The position numbers and the translations under genes were made by a program. The notes below the pieces were generated by a model. The model made no database searches and was not told the DNA's origin. It worked only from the letters and a program-made list of their open reading frames with translations. A stretch of DNA of 64,000 nucleotides from Heliocybe sulcata (lineage: Eukaryota; Basidiomycota; Agaricomycetes; Gloeophyllales; Gloeophyllaceae): assembly GCA_004369045.1 (NCBI GenBank), contig ML213514.1, positions 790,596 through 854,595 of the forward strand. Reading direction: 5' to 3'. Positions within the stretch are counted from its first letter, which is position 1. Each line of letters opens with the position of its first letter. This document shows positions 1 through 12,700 of the stretch, piece by piece.

Positions 1-3000
1 AGGTACCCGTGGCTCGGTTGACTTACTAGGTTACATTAAAAGGTTAGTGCTGGTAGGAGTTCTCTCGTGCCTGGATATGGACGCCCTGCACTCACCCGGT
101 CCTCGTATCCTCCATTGGTATCTGCCTACTCAGGCAAAAGAGGTCCCCACGGAACGACTTTTTATCTGATCGGCCGTTGCTGCGGAGTGCGCAGCCTTCG
201 AATACACGGCATGTGGGGTCACCCGGAAATCTCTTCGGACCTACGTATCCTCGCCTCTGCGCGTGCAACTCGGAACTTTGCGCGGTAGGAATATCAAACT
301 CGAATCCAAGAATTCTTCTCGTCCGTGTATAAGGAAATCTATCCTCTTGGCTGACCATCATGATGTATCAGTCATTCTTCCACGACACTCGGGGAAAATA
401 GTAGGACATGCCCGCACGGTGACTAAGACCCGACGCTTATCGTCAGTGTGTCTGTAAGAGCATGCCGGAGACCGTGGCTTATTCGAATCGAGAAAATTAC
501 CAGGCCGTTGCGCGAGACCGCCTTCGTTACAGTCTGAGGCGTCTGTCAGCTTTGCCCCAGTCACCACTTCCTATTTTAGTCAACCAATCAGAGACGTTAT
601 CCAACTGGAGCTGATGGTGCCCAATGGCGCGCCACACCACTTTGAAGCTGGCGTAATTCTGCTACTGAGTAGTATTAAAGCAATCCTCCGATGTGACCTA
701 GGAGGCCACCACAGACTGAACCTGTACTTGCGCCAGTATATGCAAAGGTGTCCGGTCCGGATGAAGCTATGAAGCGGAAGCGGTGATATTTGACACATAT
801 TTGTGGGGGACCCGTGTACCAAATTGTTAACAGACGTAACGAGGGTACGTTGGCCGGTGGATGGTTCACTTCAGTTGATTGTAAAGATAATCACGGGCGG
901 TATGCTTACCATTTGCAATTGCAGGTAGGGTCAAGGTCTCCCTTGCCGTTGCCGCTCTTCGAGTCTCGGAATGCCTGATGAAAAGTCAAGTCAATATCGA
1001 ATGAGCTACGGGTCCTTCTAGTAATGGAATGCCGACCCTTTTGTCAGGACTACCTCGTTGTATCTGAGGGTCCTGGCGAGTCGAAGGCGAAGTCTTTCCA
1101 TAGGATGCCTGGGCGGGAGAATCACCGTAAACTCGAATCCTCTTCCGTTGCTTCAGGTGCGGATATCCAGGTTCTCCTGCAATGGCATGGCTTATCTCCT
1201 GCCATCCTTTCAAGCGACGATCGGAAGGTGAGGATAAGGATTACGGAAGGTAGCTTGGGATCCTTACTGAACAGTCGGTGCACGTCAGTACCTCTGACAT
1301 ATTCAACCGAAGTCCCGGCTTGACGAAGGGACGAGCCTCAGGTGCCAATCAATGTCGTCAGCTACTTCCGAGGATACGTAGCCGGAGATTACTGCCATAG
1401 AATTCGTTCTGCAAGCGAACAGAAAAGCGGTAAGTTCCATGTTCCAGTGATTATGATGACGGGGAACACTTACCATACCTTCATCCAAGTTTGCCGGTCC
1501 CTCATCGTCATTGACCTATACATGTGCTACATTAGCCGAGCGCCACAGACCTCTTTGTTCGGCAAACAGGCAGGTCTGCCACCGGTATGCAGGTTACCCT
1601 CTACTCAGCTTGCCAATATCCATGATCCGAGCCTTCCCCGCTGAAGACGGCACTCCATAGCCCGTTAGCTTGGCGGCTCACAGTAATCTGGATCCTTCGG
1701 TAGCAGAGACTGGAATATGTCCGTCGTCTTGCGCATATAGTGATCTACATCCCTATGGTATGCGTATGGATGGCCAGGAAGAACAATCTCAGTCCAGTGG
1801 AAGGTGCCAGAGGTAAGCCTCACTACTCTCCTTATCAAGACGAAAGGGGTGTATCTTCGACCCTTTCTGACTCAGCCCCGCATGACAGAATGAGCCGCTT
1901 GACTCACGGCGGCTCGTCTAGAAGTCCTATCCCATTCACACGAGTACACGCTCAAGCTGAAACGGCGAAACGTTGCGTTATTCCATCACTCATTCCCAAT
2001 AGTCGGTGTCAATGTTCAGATGCGACCAGTGGTCCAGACGCTCGTGCAGCTTCCCATGCTATTCAATGCCTCTTCCGGGCATCCCCTCGACAGTTCCTGC
2101 GAGCCGATATCATATGACTCAAGCGAACTGCTCGCTTCCAGGAAAGCCTTCAAACCGCTATATATTTCTGGATCTGGTGAACATCCAGACGCAACGGTTC
2201 ACGCGAGCAAATTGGAAGGAGAACAATGTGTTGGATCTTCTACAACGGTAGGGCGGTACGACCTCATCTATTCTGGCTCTGACCGGTGCCTGTTGGTAGG
2301 GATAAACGTCAGACCCTTGTGCTCTCGGGCTCAGCGGCAGCGGAACAAGGCGGGACGTGACGAGATCGCAATGGCGACATCCATTCCGATATACCGAAAT
2401 TACGTTTCCAGCTAAATCAGTCAATGGTGTCAGTTAAGCCGACCCCTTCACCTCTACTCTCTGAACCAGCACTGCGCTCCAGTGCCCCGGTAATTTGGCA
2501 GCTCCGGGGAGTCGCCTGGCTTACAAGTGGCTTGCCGTTATCCTCCATCGGCGTGTAATCTGCGCGCGCCACCCATGGGGGAGACAAGATACTTCTTACC
2601 ATGTTACCTCCGACGTGCGACACAACTCAAACTAACTGATGTTGACTTCTTTCTTTTGCAAATCAACGGGCACCCGTCCGCCTGAGGGCTCCCCATGTAA
2701 GCCGCCGCAGCCGGGCTGCTCTCTCCTTCTTTGCCATCTGAATGGCCGTCGTCTCCAGATTACCGCAAGTCGCAAGAGCAGGACGTGGCTAAAGCGTCAG
2801 CATCTCAGTCGCCGACATGGTCAGTCGCGGAGGAGACGACGTTCCTCGCGACATTATTCGTCAAGAAGAATGGAGCCTTTGTGGAGACGCTGCTTACCTT
2901 CGGGCATGTTGGTGCTCTTCTCCGGCTCCGATACTCCTGGCTCAAATTCTGAGCAGGGATTTCCAATCGGTCGGCACAGAACACGCAGAAACGATGCTAT

Positions 3001-6000
3001 CTTCCTGGAAGGATGTGGCGGATGTCGCTGATCCTGTATGGAACATTTTCGTGCCTCCTCGGGCTACTACAGACGCAAGCGAAGGCGTTGGCATGCATCC
3101 GTATGGAAGACTTCCCAATCAGAATGGAGGCGCAGAAGTGCTGCTACTTCTTGGAGGGATCAACAGACGCATTATAAGGGCAAGCTTAAGCTCTAACGCC
3201 ATGTCGATGGCATCGATCCTCGGTATGGTTCTGCATTTCCCTTGGCCCTGGAACCCCTGACTAACGATCGTCTCAGATATTGTCTCCCTCGAACGCCACC
3301 TGAGAACCTGTATGGAGATAGTGACAGTGCAGGGGACGATTTCACCCTGCCTAGAGCCTATGGGGCTCATGTACCTGTTCCATCGATAAGCCGGCGATGC
3401 GATACGGATCGCTATGCCAAGCGTCGGGGTTCTCTCGCATAACCCAGGTCTCCCTTACCGCCCCCACTGCCCCGCTACTGTGAGTAATATCCGGCCGTAA
3501 TTTCTCGAAATTTTACTGGCCAACTGCAGGCGACGAAGCCATCAGCGATGTCACAGGATGGACTTCTATCGAGGATCGACATATCGATGGTGATGCGACG
3601 CTGGTTACAGGCCTGGTCGTTGACAGTTGAACGACACGTGAAAATTCCACAGCGAGGTATATTTGCCAGCGTCCATCGCCATTAGCGATAGCAGTCCTCC
3701 AGAATCGCGTCATTATTCTGCTATACGGCTTAGTCCACTCTGCGGAGGACCAGGCACTCGGGATCACTATGTGCGCCTGCTGCTCATTGGTTGTGTTGTA
3801 CAGCATCCGTGGACGGGCGTCCCCTGCACGAAGATCCGGTTTCCACCTCACAGCCGCTTCCACTGTCTTAGGTCTCTTGACTGAGCTCGTCTTCTGGAAA
3901 TCTTATTGGGCAGCGTACCTGGGCGCCATAGTTGTGATTGATTACCGCAGCCTTCCGCAGGACTCTGACGACTGAGGAGCCTCGCCATTCTTCGTCCATG
4001 CGATTTTTTCTCCTTGAAGAGCAGCCTTCGTTTGCTGCACGGGAACGGAACCCAGGTTTGGGATGGTACGAGGTACGGTGCTGCGCCGATCTTATAATAG
4101 CCTTGTCACCTGTTATGGACAAATTGCCAGGACAGGTAAGTTCAATAAATCTCAATGGTAGGTTGGGTTAACTTGGCTCCTCTGGACACGTTCTGCCATC
4201 TGGCCAAGCTGTTGGAGACACACATGTCAAGCGAGCCGCGGACGGGACTTATTGGATGGAGACCATCAGTGACATGAGCGTCCAATGGTGCGGGCTCTTC
4301 TCGCACCCTCTCTGCTAGGCTTTGCTTCTGGAAACTAGCGACGGATCTGCTGCCTCAACACTAGCCGTGCAGAGCGCGCAACCGCCGACGCTGTGCTCCG
4401 AGAGGCTTCGACGATGGGCAGCATCTTCTAAATCCGGTGGCGACACTCTATTTCACTCTAATCTGAACGTGGACCATACCGGCAACTTGGCGTCCAGAGT
4501 GTTCACCGGGTCTATATTTGGGTCCGACTCGAGGAATTGCTTCCGGCGACTAACCGTTGATTGCGCGGTCCAAGTCAAGATCTACGGCCACCTTATCGAC
4601 CGCGCAAGCGACTTCTGGGAGATTGACGGGAGAAGATTGGATCATGTCCATACTGCTCGAGGCTGGGAACATAGAGCTCAAATTTGAAATCAGGCTAGTA
4701 TTGACGACTCCACTGCGCCTGTCTGGACGATTCTTGCCCCCAGGGGAAAAGATCAGGCGACCTTGACCTTGGTTCATCGGCGCTGACGCGGGTAGAGCTG
4801 TCTCGATTCGTGGAGGGCAACCGCACCGTACCTGGTCACATGAGAAGGTCAGCTATTCCAAGATGATGACGGATTTGTCCGGAAGACGTCCCCGTCGGTC
4901 TAGCTGTCACCTTGATCACTAGAAGGTGCTCCCGAAAGCCGTCCAAGCTCCTCCGAGACTCGATATCGGGCCATGCTGTGCAATCGCGAGCCGTCCGCAG
5001 ACAAGAGCGTTGGCGAGTTCATCCGCAGTGCGCGTCTGTCCCGACTGTATGTCGCAGGCTCCTGGGCTCTTCTCGGTAGGTGAACGTGGAAGCTGCGGAA
5101 TGTTGCGCACATCCTACAAGTACCGTCTTCGTCGGACTGCTCAGCGCTCAGTACTCAGTAGTGACATGATCAATGACGGATCCTCTATGCAACGACTGAA
5201 CTGAGAACTTTACCGTGCGGCCTCGTCAAAGTCCTCGTGGTTCCTGTCCCTTATGAGGCATCGAGTTCTTGATACCCCAGTCTCGCCTGTACAGGAACTG
5301 TCAAACAAACTCGGGGGACCATCGGTTTTCGCCGCAAAAAGACTCCTCTATCAGACGCAGCAGGACATGGTAGCAGTGACTCGGAGTCGGCTGAGAGCAT
5401 CGTAATATGCGTCCTGGATCCGTAGCATCGCAGAACACCCGGACCTGGATGCAATTTATCAAAGCGGGGACTAACGCTCGAGTTGCCCAAGCATTCCATG
5501 ACCCAGGGAAATCCGGGTAGTGCAGGACAACATTAATAGTGTCCAATGGCTGCGTGGATGGTCCTCTGCCCAATCCGGATAAGGGGTGCGCTCTGCCTGT
5601 GTCGTCCATCACGAGTCCTGCGTCCATTGCCGCTACTGTCGGCCTTGTGCGGGTATAGGGCGCAATGCAAAAGAACTATTATTATCAAGACATACGATTT
5701 CACGACGTGGCTGGTCAGCTGCCGTCTTAACCTTCAGTAGACTATCGCTTGTCTCCATCCATTGCGGTATCAAAGTTGAAGACGGATGAGTTCCTGTTGC
5801 CAGATAGACCTGTATTCCTTCTATGGTAAACAGAGGGCGACTCGTGCCTCAATATTCTGTAGTTTATCTGATGCTGCTCAACGCGAGGAGACTTGCGCGG
5901 GCGTAGAGACGTCCGCGCTCACCGGCCCTGATCAGGTTTTCTGGCCAATGACACGAGGCAACAATCGCGGCAGCAAATCAATATGTCCACAGATGGGAGT

Positions 6001-6930
6001 AGAACGCACATACGAACGGGTGGCATCTATGCAAAATAACGTATGTCCCTAGCTGCGGTAGTTCAAGAATGTCCGGCAAAGGCGGGTTTGCTCTGACACG
6101 AAGTCTGGCACATGGTCGGCTGTGCGAACAGCACTAATATGATAATAGACGTAGTGGCGCCGTGTAGAGCGCAACAGTGCCCACAGATCCAATCCGAGCT
6201 ACTGTCAAAATCGATCAGTTACTATGAGGGATGCAGCGCATTGCAAAGATAGGAAAAAACATGAAATATATCAGAGAACCGGTATCGACAAGTAGCAGAG
6301 CTTTCAGACGGCACTTCCTAATTGCTTTCGGTTAAGAGTCATCACAAGGACATGAAGGTACGAAAGAACGGAAAGAAATCTGACAAAAGAGAGCAACTGT
6401 AACTTACAAGGCGTAACTGCCTAGTTTTCTGGTGCGAGCTTGAGACAATAATAAGTGACGGCGCAGCGATTGTCGTCGTTGTCGCCCGCGACGGCGTCGT
6501 GCCTCCTGGCTGTCAGAGTGGAGAGGACAAGGAAATTTTCAATCTCCGCGCCAAATTGAGTGAAACGTTTGTCGCCGTCTTACGGAAGTTCTCACACACG
6601 TATCCTCCTCGAATTTCGCGATAACCCTGCTGCAATAACCCAATAACACCGGACAGCTAAGCCACCGCACAATCGACCTGTATTCTGCGTAGAGGGGAGG
6701 GCAGTGAGCGTCCGTATCTAAAATACGCGGTCGTGATCTGTGGCACGTTATTGAGTTAGTGAGGAGACGAGAGTAAATTACGTCGCGTAAGTCTCTCTCT
6801 CTATCGAAATTATCGTTTCATAGGTTTTACAATTCTCGCCGCGAATATTGCATTTCCGAGTCACTGCCGCTATTCTGCTCCTTGTTCACCGACGGTCATC
6901 TCAATATGATTCTCCTTTGTAGTTGCTGCA
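1..6930. other. Long stretch with no recognisable gene
   Basis: All six frames contain only short open stretches (longest about 147 codons) and none shows a family I recognise. Splice-like signals occur but do not link into a protein with known motifs. No terminal repeats, tRNA or rRNA features stand out, and base use looks similar to the genic parts, so this is not a simple AT-rich repeat. It could be long intergenic DNA, decayed genes or a fast-evolving multi-exon gene. A plus-strand stretch at 2731-2952 has a W-S-x-x-E-E motif like a Myb/SANT helix, but nothing around it supports that. Confidence 0.5.
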
Positions 6931-8947
6931 ATGGCCGACATGTCGCTGTCAAGCACCCTTGCCAGCCAATCAAGCTATATGTCTGGGGTGCCACCGAATC
7001 CCAACGCCATGATGGCCTCAGGTGTACCAGCCATCCACCCGAATCTCGAAAATCCCGATATGCAAATGCCGCCTAGCAACGTTAACCCCGACGGTACGCC
7101 GATTAAACGGCGACCTGGCCGACCGAAAGGTAGCGGCAAGAAGCCTGTGGATCCAAATGCCCCTCCGAAAGAGAAACGCCCTGTTGGACGACCAAGGAAA
7201 GATGGAATGCCCCCAGGATCCGTTGCTGGCACTAGGCGGCCTCCCGGCCGTCCTCGGAAACGTCCCCCGGGTGAATTCGCTTCAACCGGTCCTTCAGTTT
7301 CAGCACCTCCTGGCGTGAGCCACTGTTCTTATGTCCGTCAAGAATTATCCTGACGAGCACCTAATAGGGCTTTTACAATCCAATTGGCGCAGCTTGGCAG
7401 CTGCCCCCGCTTCCCGACGGGGGATCTGCTTCTGGCGTCAGTCGCAAGCGTCCTCGGCGCTCGGCCAATATTGACCCTAGCCTCGACCAGGACAACTGGC
7501 TCGAGCTAGCTCGCAAGAAACCAGAGATGTTGTTGCATTCCCTAATAGCGGCACTCGCATCGCCGACGCCGCCATCGCGTCTTGGGGTGACTGCTGAGGA
7601 AGCCTTCAAGATCCACTTGGGATCTCTCCAGCAAAATGTCAAAGGTTCCACGAGTATCCCGTCCTTCTACTCCATCATGAGGACCTTCTGGCTGCCGTCA
7701 TCTCCGGCATACTTCGTCCTGACTGCTCCGGCTTTGAACTCTCGTCCCCTCTTCGAACATCGCTTCCTGTACTGGGATCCCCAACCATTGGTATTCAATG
7801 GGATAGCTTGCCCTCACTGTTCTTCCCCTCTTGAGAATAACGGACGCATCAAATCGGGTCCTCTGAAGGTGTACGATCTCGGCCAGCCTTTCTTCATTAT
7901 CGGGTGCGAGTACGTCTGCAAGAGCGCTGCTTGCGTTGCGGCGACTTCAGCGGAAGGTCGCAAATTCGCTAGCACGGACTTCTCCATCCTGCGCGCTCTC
8001 CCCCATTTCCTGATCGATGAGTTCCCTGCGCAATTGTGGCATGCTCAGTCCGATCTGGGAAGCGGAGCGTCAATCTGGAATTGGCAAGCATTGGGTGTTT
8101 CTAAAGCTCTTTGGAATATGGCCCGGGGTTGTCTGATCGTTGGTATGCAAAAGGACGAGATACTTAGCGTCATCAGGGGCATCTTGACCGGTGTCCCTGA
8201 CAGCGCATTCGGTCGGGACAAGGAGGAAGAGGAGGAAACGGACGAGCAAGAGGTTGCGAGGGACGTTCAACGTCACGAAGAGAATGTTCAACGTCACGAA
8301 GAGAATGTTCAGAATCACCAACCCGAAGCTGACGCAGGTACTCAAGAACAACAGCATGAAACCGTGAATGCGTTCCGTGCCCTCTGACGATAATCTAAAC
8401 TCATATCATTATTTTGTGATAGCACGATAACAGCGTCGAACGGTACCATGACGGCTGGCATGACGGCAATGTGGCTTCCGACAGCGATCAAAGGATGCAG
8501 AGGGCATCTGCTCAGCCTCAGTCAAGCCCAGTTCCTGCGAACGCTTCTCCCCATCCTCAGAACATGGCTGATCCGCAGCAGCAACCCCAGCAGCAACAGC
8601 AGTATTCCTCATTTGGGCAAGCAGCGGAGCAGTACATACCGTATCCAAGTCCGTACGCCGCCTTTCCATATTTTCATCAGCCCACTCAAGCCTTGACTTC
8701 CGCGTCTCCTCAGCCTACTAATGGCGAGAGCAGGCGGTCGTACGATGACGTGGCCCTTGATCCGGGGGCGGGCATGGAGCAGGTTCACAAGCGGATTCGG
8801 CATTGCTGTAAGTGTGGCTCGAACGATTGCAAGGGGAAGGGTGGTAGGGCGTTCTGCAACAACCCGTGTCAGGATTGCGGGAAGTTGGATTGTAAGGGGC
8901 GAAATAGCAAGCGACCTGATAAGACGTGTATGGAGGCATGGCCGTAG
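6931..8947 (+). CDS. AT-hook protein with DUF6729-like domain and Cys-rich C-terminus
   Basis: Three exons (6931-7314, 7368-8363, 8423-8947) join in frame across two introns of 53 and 59 bases. Residues about 50-115 carry three AT-hooks ([33 protein letters not shown]), which suggests binding to the minor groove of AT-rich DNA. The middle region resembles the DUF6729 domain found in many basidiomycete proteins: it has a CPHCSSPL zinc-knuckle motif followed by an [10 protein letters not shown] strand and a conserved DEFP motif. An acidic stretch with a short tandem repeat follows, then a Gln/Pro-rich linker, then a cysteine cluster near the end ([16 protein letters not shown] and [15 protein letters not shown]). 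I infer a nuclear DNA-binding protein. No catalytic residues are visible and the function is unknown; some relatives may derive from mobile elements, which I cannot test here. Confidence 0.8.
8265..8318 (+). repeat. 21-base tandem repeat in the AT-hook gene
   Basis: The unit gttcaacgtcacgaagagaa(t) occurs at 8265-8285 and 8286-8306 with no mismatch, followed by a partial third copy. It encodes a repeated VQRHEEN heptad and stays in frame. Its perfect identity suggests a recent duplication, so copy number may vary between strains. Confidence 0.9.
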
Positions 8948-9778
8948 TGGGTTCTTGGTTTGTACCTCGATGCAGTCAGACGACGGGCGAAAGGTGGTGG
9001 CGTACTGTGTGATTTGTATTGGGTATGAGTATTCACGAGCGTGCTTTGTACGGTCACCTGGGTCGTGCATCTTCATGGACAATGTATCTTACGATATGCT
9101 AGGTACATATCCAATCGAGTGGCTAGCCTGCATTGTATCGTCATATCTTCAGTTCCAGCTGCAGCTTACGGCAGGCGGGGAGATAAACCTGTTTGGATTC
9201 GGGTGAACCGCTTTCGTGGATACTACGGTGTGGGCAACCCGAATCAGTCGTGCTATCGCGAATGAAAGCCACAACCAAAGCGCAGAGTAACATCTATTAT
9301 ACCACCAAGGTTAGTCTGATGGCAATTGCAGTAGCTGTCTAGTGAGCCATAATGAGGGTTTGGTGAACCCTTCCAAAAGGAGGGGCATACAGTATGTCTA
9401 CTGCAGTACTCTACAAGCTAAGCTGGGAGGCCCTGGTACTACCGCCCTGTCAGCAGAGACCAGGCCATGAGAGCCCTACGGTAAGGCCTGCCAGTAGCGT
9501 GGGACGTCTGGGTGTGAGCCTCCCTTTCCTTTCCTCTCACCGAGTTGCTGCGATCAGAGGATGGCTTGTTCTCTCAGCCTCCCAGATGCAGTTGGTGGTC
9601 ATGCGCTGCCGCCACCATCAGAACAAGGTCGTTGTGTCTGCCATCATACAATCGTGGACGTGTGTCTATCGATTAGGTGTATTCTCGTACCATCTATAAA
9701 AGTCGGGGTCGCCCAGATGAGAAGCTCTTTCTAAACCCAAGATTTGCACCCTCACGAAAGTGCTTCACGCTTCCCGAA
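8948..9778 (+). other. Intergenic region before the aminopeptidase
   Basis: No supported gene. It holds the 3' region of the AT-hook gene and the promoter of the M1 aminopeptidase, with a TATA-like box near its right end. Confidence 0.5.
9695..9702 (+). promoter_or_regulatory. TATA box of the M1 aminopeptidase gene
   Basis: TATAAAAG lies 77 bases before the start codon at 9779, with a pyrimidine-containing leader between. The spacing suits a fungal core promoter. Confidence 0.5.
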
Positions 9779-12700
9779 ATGTCTTCCGGTGTAGCTGCTG
9801 CTGAGCCCGATGTTAATTCTGAGGATTACCGTCTCCCGACGAACATCAAGCCGAAGCATTATGATCTCACCATCCGGACGGACTTGGAGAAGCACACCTT
9901 TGATGGTTTTGTCACCGTTGAGTATGTGGAGCTATGTTATCCCGCGCAATGCAAACAGAGTTACATGCGTGCTTCTTAGCCTGGACGTGTTGAAGGAAAC
10001 TTCGACTATTGTTTTGAACACGTCCCAACTGAAGCTGGGAGAGGCCTCGGTGTACTCAGACGCACTGAAAACGGAGCAGATTCAGTCCTCCACAGATGTG
10101 AATACCAAGACTGAACGGGCTACGATCACGTTTGGGTCTGCTCTCCCGATAGGATCTAAGGCGAAATTGCGGATTGGTTTCACTGGCGAGCTTGACACCA
10201 GCATGGCAGGTTACTACAGGTCAAAATGGACTGAGGACGGCAAGGCAAAATACTATGGTCTGACTCAATTCGAGGTACCCCATCTTCGCAAAGCTTCCTC
10301 ATCATCTCATCTTAAGTGCCCCATCTGTCTCTAGCCCACTGCTGCAAGGAAGGCTTTCCCGTGTTGGGATGAGCCTCTGCTGAAAGCCACCTTCGCTGTG
10401 ACCATGATCTCCCGGGAGAGCACCACGAATTTGAGCAATATGCCTGCCATCTCCGAGGAAGTGTACGTCCCTGGTGCCAGCGCGGACTCGTTGAGCAAGA
10501 CGCCGGATCTCGCGAAGTTCCTAGCGGGCTTGACCATCGGCGATCAATCTCAGGACAAGTGGAAGATCACTCGCTTCGACACGACCCCTCCTGTTAGTAT
10601 TCACGGTCTTGGCTGATGGAGGAAAGGTCTTGGCTGACGGAATGATATGGACGGAATGATGTGAAGATGTCTACGTACATCGTGGCCTGGGCTAATGGTG
10701 AATTCGCGTATCTGGAGGATTCGTACACCAGCCCTCTGAGCGGCAAGAAACGCCCTCTCCGTATTTACGGTATGTGAGTCAGTTCGCATTCTATCTTTCT
10801 AAGAAACCATCCCCGGCAGCTACCAAGGACCATATCCACCAAGCGCAGTTCGCCCTTGACGTCAAGAAGAAGTCGCTGCCTCTTTACGAACAGGTATTTG
10901 ACGTAGAGTACCCTCTGCCTAAGCTGGACACACTGGTCGTACGTGGATACCCTCGATTATGTATCTGATCATCGGTATTGACGACAGGACGCATATATGT
11001 AGGCTAGTGATTTTGATGCCGGTGAGGAACATAATGTTATATGACTTGTGTGCTGAGACTCCGTCTAGCTTGGTGCTATGGAGAACTGGGTAACGTTTGT
11101 CACTCGATAGTCCTATGGCCGCATCTGATGTCATGGAACGGGTTTGATTACAGGCAGGACTACCGCGTTCTTGGTCGACCCGGAGAAGGCTGAGCTTCGT
11201 GCGAAGATGAAAATCGCTGACACTCAGTGTCATGAGGTCGCGCACATGTGGTACGTGTCTCACTTTTCACCGACCCGAGCCCATGTTCAAGCGGTGCAGG
11301 TTCGGGAATATCACGACGATGTCGTGGTGGGATAACTTGTACCTTAACGAAGGGTTCGCTACTTTGGTAGGGCTTCTCTCTATGAATGTCGACTCGCTGA
11401 TACAATATCCCTGTGTCAGATGGGCGAAGTAATTATCCCGAGTGGGTATCATCCATACTGCCTGCATGTATAGCAGTTGACGTCCTCATTTTAGAGAAGT
11501 GCGTATGACACATGATGTACGCAAGGCTTGAATTTTAATGATGTTGTAGGATCTGGCCTGAATGGAAGCCGGAGTCGCGTTTCGTCAACATGCACCTGGT
11601 CAGGGCTTTGAACCAAGATGCGCAACTGTCGTCGCACCCCATCGAGGTTGAATGTCCTGATGCCAACAAGATAAACCAGGTGCGCTCGACAGCCATGAAA
11701 GTCTAGTGCGCTCCCTGTCACTAAATGCCGAATCCGACAGATTTTCGATTCCCTTTCATACTCGAAGGCTGCATCAGGTCTGTCTGCGATCCAACCGTGT
11801 ATTGTGCTTCTTGTTGATTACCTATGCCGTTAGTTCTCCGCATGCTTTCCAGCTACGTCGGCGAAGACCGCTTCCTCAAGGGTGTTTCTATATATCTGAA
11901 GAAACATCTGTATGCCAACAGTGTCACCAGAGACCTGTGGGAGGGCGTTGCGGAGTCTACTGGTAGGATTTTTTTCCTATCGTGGGCAATACGTCAGTCT
12001 GAGATCTTACAGGCATCGACGTCCCGAAGGTCATGGACAATTGGGTGTCGAAGGTAACATGCCGTCGAATATAGCGTGATACTGTTTTGACTTGATATTG
12101 GCAGACGGGCTTCCCGGTTATTAGCGTCACGGAAACTGACAAGGGCATTCATGTGCGCCAAGACCGTTTCCTGTCCAGCGGTCCTGCAGACCCGAAGGAG
12201 AATGAGACAATATGGTATGCATACAGCCGATCTCTCCCATTCCTAGTCTGACTTAGGTCGGTCACAGGACTGTCCCACTTCAAATCCTCTCCGTCAACGG
12301 GCATGGCGAAGCGGTGATTGACAAGGACGCCATCCTGGACGAGCGGGAGAAGATGATTCCTCTTGACACTAGCAAGCCGTTCAAACTGAACGCGAATACC
12401 ACTGGTCTCTGTAAGTACTTCCTCCATTGTCGTCTACTTGGTATTGACCGGTGCCCAATAGACCGTGTTCTGTATACGCCTGAGCGTCTTGCCAAGACAG
12501 CCTCAGAGGCAGCCAAGGAGAACTCCGTATTTACTCTGAATGACCGTATGGGTTTGGTATATGATACTATGGCGCTTTCCAAAGCAGGTTTCACGAAACT
12601 CAGCAGCGCCTTGACACTCATGGAGATACTTAAAGACGAGAAAGAATGTCAGTGTTCATTCAGCATGTTAAAGAGCATAGCCATATGCTGACGTCCGATG

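Noticed and set aside
552-770. Weak resemblance to an F-box-protein interior (RDVIQLELMV)
   Set aside because: Too short and with no F-box or repeat pattern near it.
2731-2952. Possible Myb/SANT-like helix (W-S-x-x-E-E) in a short plus-strand frame
   Set aside because: Only one short motif matches and the expected following helices are missing.
4200-4300. DGTYWMETI resembling a pectate-lyase-like or GH55 start
   Set aside because: The rest of the frame does not continue the family and no signal peptide is present.
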